From the NCBI GenBank assembly GCA_031081585.1, contig JAVHLY010000017.1:1-60584 (forward strand): DNA of 60,584 nucleotides. Reading direction: 5' to 3'. A program made the translations under genes and the position numbers. Positions 53,357-60,584 of this stretch are shown one piece after another (the stretch's first letter is position 1; every line of letters starts with the position of its first letter). A model generated the notes under the pieces. The model saw nothing but the letters and a program-made list of their open reading frames with translations. It did not search any database and had not been told where the DNA came from. The DNA comes from Armatimonadota bacterium (GTDB taxonomy: Bacteria; Sysuimicrobiota; Sysuimicrobiia; Sysuimicrobiales; Humicultoraceae).

Positions 53357-53925
53357 CCGCCACCTCGGGGCACAGGGGCGGCAACCGTCCTGGCGGCGAC
53401 CCGCGCGACCGACCTCGACGGCGCCGCCGAATGCGATCGCGACGAAGGCTGCAACGGCACGCCGCGGCGGGAGAGGGCGGTGAGGGCCAGCGCCGCCGCG
53501 TCCGCCACGTGGGCGTCGTCCACCGTGCAGGCCAGCAGCCGGCTCACCGCTCGCGCCATCTGTCCCTTGGCGGCCCGGCCCGAGCCGGTCAGCACGCGCT
53601 TGACCTCGGCCGGGGCCAGGGAGAGGACGCCGACCCCTGCCTCCTCCGCGGCCAGCCACACCACCCCGCGGGCGTGGGCCACCGCCAGCGCGGCGCGGGG
53701 AAAGGCCGGGTGGGCGAAGAGGTCCTCCAGGGCCACGAGGTCGGGCCGGCAATCGGCCAGCAGTCGGCGGAGCGCGTGGTGCAGGGCGCGGAGCGTGCCG
53801 CCGAGGTCGGACGAGGCGGCTCGGACGACGCCCCCCGAGGCCAGCCGCACGCCCGAGGGATCGCCCTGGATGATGCTGTAGCCGGTGGCGCGAAGACCGG
53901 GATCGATGCCGAGTACGACGGTCAT
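53353..53925 (-). CDS. ruvC: Holliday junction resolvase RuvC
   Basis: 190 residues from the ATG at 53925. RNase H-like fold with acidic residues in GIDPGLRATGY (Asp), LVALEDLFAHPAFPRA (Glu) and DDAHVADAAALALTAL (Asp pair). PAEVKRVLTGSGRAAKGQM is the usual basic loop. A Ser/Arg/Pro-rich tail of about 30 residues is extra. The 230-nt spacer up to yebC contains no clear gene; a membrane-helix-like reading there lacks a start codon. Confidence 0.95.
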   Translation of the reverse strand: MTVVLGIDPGLRATGYSIIQGDPSGVRLASGGVVRAASSDLGGTLRALHHALRRLLADCRPDLVALEDLFAHPAFPRAALAVAHARGVVWLAAEEAGVGVLSLAPAEVKRVLTGSGRAAKGQMARAVSRLLACTVDDAHVADAAALALTALSRRGVPLQPSSRSHSAAPSRSVARVAARTVAAPVPRGGG

Positions 53926-54155
53926 CCGCACGGATGTTCGCCGTTGCGTCACCGCTCCCCTTTTGGCCCGTCCGACCAGGGGAATTCCGGCCCGTCAGAC
54001 CCAGGGGAAGAAGAGGCGCATGAGGGCAGGCACCAGGATGGCCAGCAGGATCCCGCCGAGGAACCAGTCGATGCGGCCGCCATCCGCCTCCCTCCACGCC
54101 GATCGCGCTCGTCAATCCCTCCCATCGGCAGGAGGGAGGCCGTATACGGGTTCAG

Positions 54156-54902
54156 CTAGCCGACCTGCTGCAGGATCTCCTCCGGGATGTCGAAGTTGGC
54201 GTAGGCGCGCTGCACGTCGTCGTGCTCTTCCAGGGCCTCCAGCAGGCGCAGCACCTGCTGGGCCTCCCGGCCCTCCAGGTGGACCAGGCTCTTCGGGACC
54301 ATGCTGATCTCCGCCGTCGTCACCGGGATGGCGCGGGCCTCGAGGGCCTGCTTCACCCGGTAGAGGTCCTCCGGGGCCGTGACGATCTCGTAGCTGTCCT
54401 CGGTGGTCCGGACGTCCTCCGCCCCGCCCTCCAGCGCTGCGGTGATCACCGCGTCCTCGTCGGCCGCCGTCCGGTCGACGACGATCGACCCCTTCCGGTC
54501 GAACATCCACGCCACCGAGCCCACCTCGCTCATCCGCCCCCCATGGTCGCGGAAGATGGCGCGGATCTCGCTGGCGGTGCGGTTGCGGTTGTCGGTGAGC
54601 GCCTCCACCAGCACGGCCACGCCGCCCGGCCCGTACCCCTCGTACACCACCACCTCCAGCGCCGCGCCCCCGCCCTCCCCCGTGCCGCGCTGGATGGCCC
54701 GCTGGATGTTCTCGTTGGGCATGCCGGCGTCACGGGCCCGCTCGATGGCGGCGCGCAGCCGCAGGTTGGCCTCGGGGTTGCCGCCGCCCTCCTTGGCCGC
54801 CACGGTGATCTCCCGCGACAGGCGGCTGAAGAGGCGGCCGCGGACCTGGTCCATCTTCTGCTTCTTGATGCGGATGTTGTGCCACTTGGAGTGGCCGGAC
54901 AT
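54156..54902 (-). CDS. yebC: YebC/TACO1-family protein
   Basis: 248 residues beginning SGHSKWHNIRIKKQKMDQVRGRLFSRL, followed by AIERARDAGMPNENIQRAI, YEGYGPGGVAVLVEALTDNRNRTASEIR and FDRKGSIVV. The family helps translation of proline-rich stretches or regulates transcription, depending on member. It is upstream of ruvC as in many bacteria. The proline-rich proteins of this genome would be natural clients if it acts in translation. Confidence 0.96.
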   Translation of the reverse strand: MSGHSKWHNIRIKKQKMDQVRGRLFSRLSREITVAAKEGGGNPEANLRLRAAIERARDAGMPNENIQRAIQRGTGEGGGAALEVVVYEGYGPGGVAVLVEALTDNRNRTASEIRAIFRDHGGRMSEVGSVAWMFDRKGSIVVDRTAADEDAVITAALEGGAEDVRTTEDSYEIVTAPEDLYRVKQALEARAIPVTTAEISMVPKSLVHLEGREAQQVLRLLEALEEHDDVQRAYANFDIPEEILQQVG

Positions 54903-54938
54903 GGTCGGGCCTCCGGGGGAGGAGTCAACGCCGCCTCA

Positions 54939-54944
54939 ATTATA
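54939..54944 (-). promoter_or_regulatory. Consensus -10 box upstream of yebC-ruvCAB
   Basis: A perfect TATAAT on the minus strand lies 37 nt upstream of the yebC ATG in otherwise GC-rich sequence. No good -35 was found at 16-18 nt. It probably drives yebC and the downstream ruv genes. Confidence 0.45.
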
Positions 54945-54973
54945 CGGCTAGACGGCCGCGGTGCCGGGCGCCC

Positions 54974-57310
54974 TCAGGGAGGCGCTTCCGTGATGGTGAG
55001 GGTCTGGGTGGCGGTGGCGCCCCCGGGGAGGCGCGCCGTGAGCGTGATGGCGTACCGCATCCCGGGAATGGGGATGGACGGGGCGAACCGGTAGGTGAAG
55101 ACGCCCTGCGCGTCGGCGGGGAGGTAGGTCTCCACGAGGCGCACCGCCACCAGGCCGCCGTCCGCCAGGATGGTGATGGCCACGGTGGCGCCCGGGGCGG
55201 TGACGCCGCGGATGACCACCGGGGTGCGGACGTGGGCCCCGTCCTGCGGTTCGGTGACCGTCAGCGCCAGCGTCTCTGCGGTCCCCGCGGGCTCGACCCC
55301 GTTCGACCCCGCTTCGGGAGGCAGCGGCGGCGGCGAGGGCGGCGGGGGTGGCGGGGGCGTTGGCTCCGTGCCGCGGATGTAGAGCTCCCCGCCGCGGACC
55401 ACCACGCCGTCGGGGCGGGGCCAGTCCTCCGGCGGGACGCCCTCCAGGGCCGGGCGCATGAACGCCGCCCAGATCTTGGCCGGCAGCCCGCCGCCGACGA
55501 CGCGCCGCATGGGCGTGTTGTCGTCGTTCCCTACCCAGACGGCGGTGACCAGCGTCGGCGTGTAGCCGATGAACCAGGCGTTGCGGTAGTCGTCGGTCGT
55601 GCCGGTCTTCCCCGCCGCCGGCCGGCCGATATTGGCGGCCCGCCCGGTGCCTCGCGTGATGACCCCCTTGAGGATGTCGGTCATGAGGTAGGCCACCGGC
55701 GGCGCCAGGGCGATCTCCCGGTCGGGGAAGTGCTCGTAGAGCACCTTGCCGCTGGCGTCGGTGACCTTCAGGATGGCCACCGGCGCCACGCGCACACCCA
55801 GGTTGGCCAGGACCCCGTAGGCCGAGGCCAGCTCCAGGGGGGTGACCTCCGAGGTGCCCAGGGCCAGCGAGAGGTGGGGGCGGAGGTCGCTGCTGATGCC
55901 CATCCGCCGCGCATACTCGACCACCCGGTCGGGCCCGAGCTCGCTGAGCATGCGCACCGCCGGGACGTTCACCGACTGCTCGAGGGCGCGGCGCAGCGTG
56001 ATGGGCCCGCGGAAGCGGCGGTCGTAGTTCTTCGGCCGCCATACGCCCGCGCCGGGGATGCGGTAGGCCACCGGCGCGTCGACCAGGACGCGCGAGGGCG
56101 GCACGCCGTTGGCCAGCGCGGTGACGTAGATGAAGGGCTTGAAGGCGGAGCCGGGCTGGCGGCGCGCCTGCCAGGCCCGGTTGAACTGGGTCTGGTCGAA
56201 GTCGTAGCCGCCGATCATCGCCCGCACGTGCCCGGTGCGCGGGTCGAGGGCCACGAGCGCCGCCTGGGAGGTGCGGAGGCCGGCCGCCAGGCCCTCGTCG
56301 ATGCCGCGGCGCACCACCGTCTCCGCCAGGGCCTGCAGGCGCGTGTCCAGCGTCGTGTAGACGGAGAGGCCGCCGCGGTAGACCAGCTCCTCACCGAAGC
56401 GTCCGAGGAGCTGGGGCAGGACGAAGGAGATGAAGTAGGGGGCGCGGATCCCCACCAGGCCCGCATTCGCGGGCGGCGTGAAGGTCACCGGGTGGCGCAG
56501 CACCGCCCCCGCCTGCGCGGGCGTGATCATCCCCAGGTGCACCATGCGGTCGATGACCAGCCGCGCCCGCCGCCGCGCCGCCTGCGGGTTGGTGTGGGGC
56601 GAGTAGGCCGACGGCGCGCGGATGATGCCGGCCAGCACCGCCCCCTCCCCCAGCGTGAGCTCGCGCGCCGGCTTGCCGAAGTAGACGCGGGCCGCCATCT
56701 CGATGCCGTAGGCCCCCTGGCCGAAGTAGACCTCGTTGAGGTAGCGCTCCAGGATCTCGTCCTTGGTCAGGCGGCGCTCGATCTCCAGGGCCAGCACGAT
56801 CTCGGCGAGCTTGCGGCTGAGCACGCGCTCCTGCGAGAGGAAGAGCGTGCGGGCGAGCTGCTGGGTGATGGTGCTCCCGCCCTCGACGATCTCCCCGGAG
56901 CGGATGTTGTGCCAGATGGCCCGGGCAATACCGGTGAGGTCCACTCCAGGGTGCTGATAGAAGCGGGCGTCCTCGATGGCCAGGACGGCCTGCTGGACGT
57001 GCCGGGGCACGGCCTCCAGCGGGATGGGGATGCGGTTCTCCCGATAGAGGCTGGCCACGAGCTCCCCGGACGCGGCGTAGATGCGCGTGGCCTGGGCGGG
57101 CGGGTGGTAGACGGCGGTGACGTCCGGCAGGTCGCGGCTGATCGCCACGAGCACCCCCACGCCCGTGCCGATCGCCAGCACGGCCCCCAGGCCGACCACG
57201 AGGCCGACGAGGAGGAGCGGGTGGAGGCTGCGGAGGCCGCGTCCTGCCCGGTGGGCGCCCGGGGAACGGCGGGAGGAGGGACGGCGGGGTGGGACGGCGC
57301 GCCTGGCCAC
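54974..57310 (-). CDS. Class A penicillin-binding protein (PBP1A-like)
   Basis: 778 residues from a GTG at 57310. One membrane anchor (LLLVGLVVGLGAVLAIGTGVGVLVAIS). The GT51 domain has AIEDARFYQHPGVDLTGIARA (catalytic Glu) and EGGSTITQQLARTLFLSQ. The transpeptidase domain has Ser-x-x-Lys in PGSAFKPFIY, SVN, and AAGKTGTTDDYRNAWFIGYTP. A poly-proline linker leads to an Ig-like domain of about 90 residues. It makes and cross-links peptidoglycan. Its promoter appears to give a leaderless transcript. Confidence 0.95.
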   Translation of the reverse strand: MARRAVPPRRPSSRRSPGAHRAGRGLRSLHPLLLVGLVVGLGAVLAIGTGVGVLVAISRDLPDVTAVYHPPAQATRIYAASGELVASLYRENRIPIPLEAVPRHVQQAVLAIEDARFYQHPGVDLTGIARAIWHNIRSGEIVEGGSTITQQLARTLFLSQERVLSRKLAEIVLALEIERRLTKDEILERYLNEVYFGQGAYGIEMAARVYFGKPARELTLGEGAVLAGIIRAPSAYSPHTNPQAARRRARLVIDRMVHLGMITPAQAGAVLRHPVTFTPPANAGLVGIRAPYFISFVLPQLLGRFGEELVYRGGLSVYTTLDTRLQALAETVVRRGIDEGLAAGLRTSQAALVALDPRTGHVRAMIGGYDFDQTQFNRAWQARRQPGSAFKPFIYVTALANGVPPSRVLVDAPVAYRIPGAGVWRPKNYDRRFRGPITLRRALEQSVNVPAVRMLSELGPDRVVEYARRMGISSDLRPHLSLALGTSEVTPLELASAYGVLANLGVRVAPVAILKVTDASGKVLYEHFPDREIALAPPVAYLMTDILKGVITRGTGRAANIGRPAAGKTGTTDDYRNAWFIGYTPTLVTAVWVGNDDNTPMRRVVGGGLPAKIWAAFMRPALEGVPPEDWPRPDGVVVRGGELYIRGTEPTPPPPPPPSPPPLPPEAGSNGVEPAGTAETLALTVTEPQDGAHVRTPVVIRGVTAPGATVAITILADGGLVAVRLVETYLPADAQGVFTYRFAPSIPIPGMRYAITLTARLPGGATATQTLTITEAPP

Positions 57311-57318
57311 AGTACTTC

Positions 57319-57326
57319 ATTCTATA
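57319..57326 (-). promoter_or_regulatory. -10 box directly before the PBP1A start (leaderless type)
   Basis: TATAGAAT on the minus strand contains TAGAAT ending 8 nt before the GTG at 57310. Transcription would begin at or within two bases of the start codon, so the mRNA would have no ribosome-binding leader, and none is visible. The remaining 57327-57401 shows a short GTCAGGCTACGTCGGCCGTGCG-like duplication (57378-57422) at the tctA end and nothing else. Confidence 0.4.
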
Positions 57327-57401
57327 CCCGGAGGCGGCCGCGCCGCGGCGGCGAGGCTGAGGCGCCGGTCGGGGCGGGTCAGGCTACGTCGGCCGTGCGG
57401 G

Positions 57402-58904
57402 TCAGACCACGTCGGCCGTGCGGAACCGCCGCCACTCGCGCAGCAGGGCGGGCGCGGCCAGGGAGAGCGCCGAGAGGAGGAGGAAGGTGGCGGTCACCGG
57501 CCGCGTGACGAAGATGGCCAGGCTCCCGTCGCTCATGATGAGCGAGCGGCGCAGGTTCTGCTCCATCAGGTCCCCCAGCACCAGCCCCAGCACCGCCGGG
57601 CCCAGCGGGTAGCCGTTCCGCCGCAGGTAGTACGCCAGCAGCCCCAGCACCGCCGTCAGCAGCAGGTCGAAGGCGCTGGAGTTCACCGCGTAGGTGCCCA
57701 CCAGGGCGACGGCCAGGATGACCGGCAGGAGGACGCGCGGGGGGATGTCGAGGATGCGGACGAAGAGCCCCACCAGCGGGAGGTTGAGGACGAGCAGCAT
57801 GAGGTTACTGACGTACATGCTGGCCACCAGGCCCCAGATGACGTCGGGGTGCTGCTGGAAGAGTCGGGGGCCGGGGATGACGTTGAGGACGAGCAGCGCG
57901 CCCAGCATGAGGGCCGTGGTGGAGGACCCGGGGATCCCCAGGGTGAGCATGGGGATCATGTTGCCCACCGCGGCGGCGTTGTTGGCCGCTTCCGGCGCGG
58001 CTACGCCGCGGATGTCCCCGCGGCCGAAGCGGTGGGGGTCGCGGGCCACCTGCTTCTCCAGGCTGTAGGCCAGGAAGGAGGCGATGGTCGCCCCGGCCGC
58101 CGGCAGGATGCCGATGTAGAACCCCACCACCGTCCCGCGCAGGATCGCCCACCACGACTCGGCCAGGTCCCGCACCGAGAGCCAGACGCGCTGCAACGCC
58201 ACCCGCGGCCGCACCTCCCCGGCCAGCTCCTCGACCGCCACCAGCACCTCCGAGACGGCGAAGAGCCCGATCACGGCGATGACGAAGTCCACGCCGTCCA
58301 GTAGGTAGGGCACGTGGAAGGTGTAGCGCGGGACGCCGGTCACCAGGTCGGTGCCCACGGTCGCCAGCATGAGGCCCAGCCCCATGGCGATGAGGGCTTT
58401 TACCAGCGACTCCCCGGCCAGGCTGGACACGGCCGAGAGCCCGAAGACCATCAGCGCGAAGTACTCGGGCGGGCCGAAGCGCACCGCCCACCCGGCCAGC
58501 GGCGGGGAGAAGAGCGTGAGGGCCACGATGGAGAGGGTGCCGGCGATGAACGACGCCACCGCGGCCACCGCCAGCGCCGGACCGGCGCGCCCTTGCTGGG
58601 CCATGGCGTACCCGTCGAAGGCCGTGACGACCGAGGAGGCCTCCCCCGGGACGTTCATGAGGATGGAGGTGGTCGACCCGCCGTACATGGTCCCGTAGTA
58701 GAGGGCGGTGAGCATGATCATGGCGCCCGTGGGGCCGAGCGTGAAGGCCACCGGCAGGAGCAGGGCGATCCCGCCCACCGGCCCGATGCCCGGCAGCACC
58801 CCCACCACTGTCCCCAGCAGCGCCCCGAGGAACGCCAGCGCCAGGTGGCGCGGCTCCAGGGCGATCTGCAGGCCGAAGAGCAGGTGCTGCCAGATCTCCA
58901 GCAC
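57402..58904 (-). CDS. tctA: Tripartite tricarboxylate transporter large permease TctA
   Basis: 500 residues, about twelve membrane helices. TctA signatures: GTVVGVLPGIGPVGGIALLLP, TALYYGTMYGGSTTSILMNVPGEASSVVTAFDGY, and the second copy GVAAPEAANNAAAVGNMIPMLTLGIPGSSTTALMLGALL. It is the main channel of the TctABC carrier for citrate and other carboxylates. It follows tctB by 15 nt. Confidence 0.96.
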   Translation of the reverse strand: MLEIWQHLLFGLQIALEPRHLALAFLGALLGTVVGVLPGIGPVGGIALLLPVAFTLGPTGAMIMLTALYYGTMYGGSTTSILMNVPGEASSVVTAFDGYAMAQQGRAGPALAVAAVASFIAGTLSIVALTLFSPPLAGWAVRFGPPEYFALMVFGLSAVSSLAGESLVKALIAMGLGLMLATVGTDLVTGVPRYTFHVPYLLDGVDFVIAVIGLFAVSEVLVAVEELAGEVRPRVALQRVWLSVRDLAESWWAILRGTVVGFYIGILPAAGATIASFLAYSLEKQVARDPHRFGRGDIRGVAAPEAANNAAAVGNMIPMLTLGIPGSSTTALMLGALLVLNVIPGPRLFQQHPDVIWGLVASMYVSNLMLLVLNLPLVGLFVRILDIPPRVLLPVILAVALVGTYAVNSSAFDLLLTAVLGLLAYYLRRNGYPLGPAVLGLVLGDLMEQNLRRSLIMSDGSLAIFVTRPVTATFLLLSALSLAAPALLREWRRFRTADVV

Positions 58905-58919
58905 GGCGCCGGCCGCGCC

Positions 58920-59390
58920 TCAGCGGAACAGCTCGCCCGCCGGCAGGCGCACCCCGAGGAGGCGGAAGCCGTACCACATCGCCGCCGTGAGGAGGATGGC
59001 GAGCAGCAGGGCGCGCGCCGGGCGGACGCCGGTGACCAGAAAGCCCAGCAGCAGGAAGAGCCCGGTGGTGAGGGGGAAGCCGAGCGGCGTGAGCGCCAGG
59101 GCGTACAGCAGGACGAGACCCCACAGCGCCCCGGGGCGCCAGTAGCGCGCCACGCCCCCGCCGGGGCCGGGCGTCCCGCCGCGCAGGGCCGAGCGCAGCA
59201 GCGCCGCCCCCAGCAGCAGCATCATCCCGCCCACCAGCAGCGGAAAGGTCGAGGGCCCCAGCGGCTCGGTCCGCAGGAAGGGCCGGAAGGTCAGCGCCTC
59301 CCGCACGTACAGCGCCGCCCCCAGGAGGATGACGAGGGCGGCGCCGGCGTCGCTGCGGTCGACCCGCCGGGCGGCAGGCGGGCGGTCCAC
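58920..59390 (-). CDS. tctB: Tripartite tricarboxylate transporter small subunit TctB
   Basis: 156 residues with four hydrophobic helices: AALVILLGAALYVREALTF, GPSTFPLLVGGMMLLLGAALLRSAL, ALWGLVLLYALALTPLGFPLTTGLFLLLGFLV and LLLAILLTAAMWYGFRLLGV. The G-x-x-x-FP-x-L motif at the second helix is typical of TctB. It pairs with TctA. Confidence 0.88.
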   Translation of the reverse strand: MDRPPAARRVDRSDAGAALVILLGAALYVREALTFRPFLRTEPLGPSTFPLLVGGMMLLLGAALLRSALRGGTPGPGGGVARYWRPGALWGLVLLYALALTPLGFPLTTGLFLLLGFLVTGVRPARALLLAILLTAAMWYGFRLLGVRLPAGELFR

Positions 59391-59394
59391 GGCG

Positions 59395-60369
59395 TTACTT
59401 CACGAAGCCCAGGTCTTTGAGCAGTGCCTCGAAGTTCGCCGTGTCCTGCTCCAGGAAGCGGCGGAAGCGGTCGCCGGTGAGCACGAAGGGGAACCACTTC
59501 AGCTCGTCGAGGATCTTCGCCCACTCCCGCGACTGGCTCATCCGGACCAGCGTCTCCTCCCAGAAGCGCACCGTCGGGCTGTCGGGCGGGGCGTAGAACC
59601 CGCGCCAGATCGGGAAGGTCACGCCGAAGCCCTGCTCGCCGGCGGTGGCCACCCCGGCGAAGGGCCCGCCCAGGCGCCGCTCGGCGAAGATCCCGAGCAC
59701 CCGCACCTGGCCCGCCTCGAGCTGGCCGATGACCTCACTGGCGCCGGTGGTGAGGACCGAGGCGCTGCCGCCCAGGACCGCGGCCAGCGCCTCGCCGCCG
59801 CCCTGGAAGGGGAGGTAGCGCAGCTTGAGGGGGTCCACCCCGGCGGCCTTGGCCCACTTGGCCAGGATGATGTGGTCCATGCTCCCGGGCGCCGACCCGC
59901 CGGCCACGGTCACGCCGCCGGGGCTCTGGCGCAGCACGGCCGCCAGCGTGCGCAGGTCGCGGATGGCCGAGTCGCGCCGGACCACCAGCACTCCGTAGTC
60001 GGTGCTCAGGGAGGCCACCGGGACGACGTCCCGGTAGGTGTAGGGCGTGTTGCGGTTCACGATGGTCAGCGTGAGCGCCGGGGAGAAGGCGGCCAGGACG
60101 TTCCCGTCGCCCTTGCGGCGGGTGACCATGTGGGCGATGGCCACGGCGCCCGAGCCCCCGGGCATGTTCGTCACGGTGATTGGCTGGGTGATCAGGCGCT
60201 CGGCGGTCAGCGCCCGGGCGGTCATGCGGCACAGCGTGTCCCACCCGCCGCCGGCCCCGGCGGGCGCGATCAGCTCGATGGGGCCGCTGGGGCCGGCGGG
60301 CGCCGCCCAGCTGATGGCGGCCAGCCCAGCCAGAAGCAGCAGGCTCAGGACGACAGCGGTCGTACGCAA
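59395..60369 (-). CDS. tctC: Tripartite tricarboxylate transporter binding protein TctC
   Basis: 324 residues from a TTG at 60369 that opens a signal peptide (TAVVLSLLLLAGLAAISWA). The Bug/TctC fold is shown by IELIAPAGAGGGWDTLCRMTARAL, VTNMPGGSGAVAIAHM, ASLSTDYGVLVVRRDSAI and VTVAGGSAPGSMDHIILAKWAKAAG. The ligand-binding loops contain GGGWD and GSGAVA in place of the common P-GG-D. It captures a carboxylate for TctAB. An AG-rich GGGGGGATGG precedes the TTG. Confidence 0.92.
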   Translation of the reverse strand: MRTTAVVLSLLLLAGLAAISWAAPAGPSGPIELIAPAGAGGGWDTLCRMTARALTAERLITQPITVTNMPGGSGAVAIAHMVTRRKGDGNVLAAFSPALTLTIVNRNTPYTYRDVVPVASLSTDYGVLVVRRDSAIRDLRTLAAVLRQSPGGVTVAGGSAPGSMDHIILAKWAKAAGVDPLKLRYLPFQGGGEALAAVLGGSASVLTTGASEVIGQLEAGQVRVLGIFAERRLGGPFAGVATAGEQGFGVTFPIWRGFYAPPDSPTVRFWEETLVRMSQSREWAKILDELKWFPFVLTGDRFRRFLEQDTANFEALLKDLGFVK

Positions 60370-60455
60370 CGACCATCCCCCCTATCGTCTCGACGGCTGG
60401 TTGTCGTGACGGGCGTCGTGCCGTCCCTCTTTCGCCCTCGCCCGATGCCTTCCTC

Positions 60456-60584
60456 TCAGTCCTCCGACCCGGACGAGAACCCCACCTGACCCGGCTTCGG
60501 TGGCTCGGGCGGGACCGGACCGGGCGGGGACGGAGGCTTGGGAGGAGCGGGCGGCGGGGGTGCGGGAGGACCGGGAGGACGATC
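60456..60584 (-). CDS. Proline-rich C-terminus of a gene running off the window
   Basis: The minus-strand frame from the window edge to a TGA at 60458-60456 encodes 42 residues: a [19 protein letters not shown]-type tail with Lys and Glu spaced through it, ending PGQVGFSSGSED. Codon use is GC-rich and the frame is open to the edge, so it is probably the tail of a secreted or membrane protein. The family cannot be told. Between it and tctC (60370-60455) nothing is recognised. Confidence 0.45.
   Translation of the reverse strand, partial: DRPPGPPAPPPPAPPKPPSPPGPVPPEPPKPGQVGFSSGSED

Noticed and set aside
53998-54090. A possible small membrane protein on the minus strand (IDWFLGGILLAILVPALMRLFFPWV)
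   Set aside because: The frame has a membrane-like composition and ends at a stop, but no ATG, GTG or TTG lies between the preceding stop and the hydrophobic part; an ATC start would be needed.

Overview
This is a very GC-rich (about 70% by eye), gene-dense bacterial chromosomal segment with long runs of minus-strand genes and many 4-nt start/stop overlaps. No tRNA, rRNA, CRISPR array or insertion sequence was seen. The combination of rplU-rpmA-obg-nadD-rsfS, rng-rodA-pbp2-mreDCB-radC-maf, DUF4321, tatCA, yebC-ruvCAB-DUF2905-spoIID and a bacillithiol-type deacetylase points to an uncultured, high-GC, Gram-positive-related (Terrabacteria) lineage such as CSP1-3/Sysuimicrobiota, Armatimonadota or a deep Bacillota group. 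That placement is inference from gene content only. TGA is an ordinary stop codon here, since many genes end in GTGA or ATGA overlaps.

Layout. 1-5.4 kb: end of a TudS-like desulfidase gene, a BMP-type binding protein, then a minus-strand molybdate group (HTH/binding-domain regulator, modA, modB, TSUP permease; no modC). 5.5-10.6 kb: a truncated DUF421 gene, then an M20 peptidase-like protein with a peptide-type ABC binding protein and two permeases but no ATPases. 10.6-15.5 kb: smpB, a thioesterase, rsfS, nadD, obg, rpmA, rplU and a damaged DMT exporter gene. 15.5-25.5 kb: RNase G, cell-shape genes, radC, maf, DUF4321, tatC and tatA. 25.5-29.2 kb: small envelope proteins, a glycosyltransferase/PIG-L fusion, a dead FAD oxidoreductase remnant and a polyprenyl synthase. 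29.3-35.8 kb: a cupredoxin and an unusual Rieske/cytochrome b operon. 35.8-38.9 kb: GT2, BshB1-like and BshC-like genes. 39-41.8 kb: argG-argH behind tandem ARG boxes. 41.9-44.9 kb: an ECF sigma factor, zinc-finger anti-sigma, methyltransferase, DUF1326 and DUF2182 genes. 45-50 kb: HD protein, yajC, glutamate dehydrogenase, AlkA-like glycosylase, DUF488 and a deaminase. 50-57 kb: spoIID, DUF2905, ruvBAC, yebC and a class A PBP. 57-60.4 kb: a tctCBA tricarboxylate transporter. The window ends inside a proline-rich gene.

The two most interesting systems are these. (1) The methyltransferase at 42648-43481 has an in-frame TGA where ArsM-like relatives carry a conserved Cys. The frame stays open and homologous for 75 codons, and a hairpin with a G-first loop starts 14 nt after the TGA, as expected for a bacterial selenocysteine insertion element. 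It lies in an ECF sigma operon with Cys-rich DUF1326/DUF2182 proteins, so a redox- or metalloid-responsive selenoprotein operon is a reasonable hypothesis. (2) The bc-type operon encodes two cytochrome b proteins. One keeps all four heme ligands and carries a fused 2x[4Fe-4S] ferredoxin. The other has lost both heme bH ligands. An MvhD-like iron-sulfur protein, a Rieske protein with a long inter-box insert, a diheme cytochrome c and three tiny membrane proteins accompany them, suggesting a quinone/ferredoxin-linked complex of unfamiliar composition.

Gene damage is visible at four places: DUF421, the DMT exporter, the FAD oxidoreductase remnant and argG. The argG lesion lies in a C7 run and may be a sequencing or assembly error.
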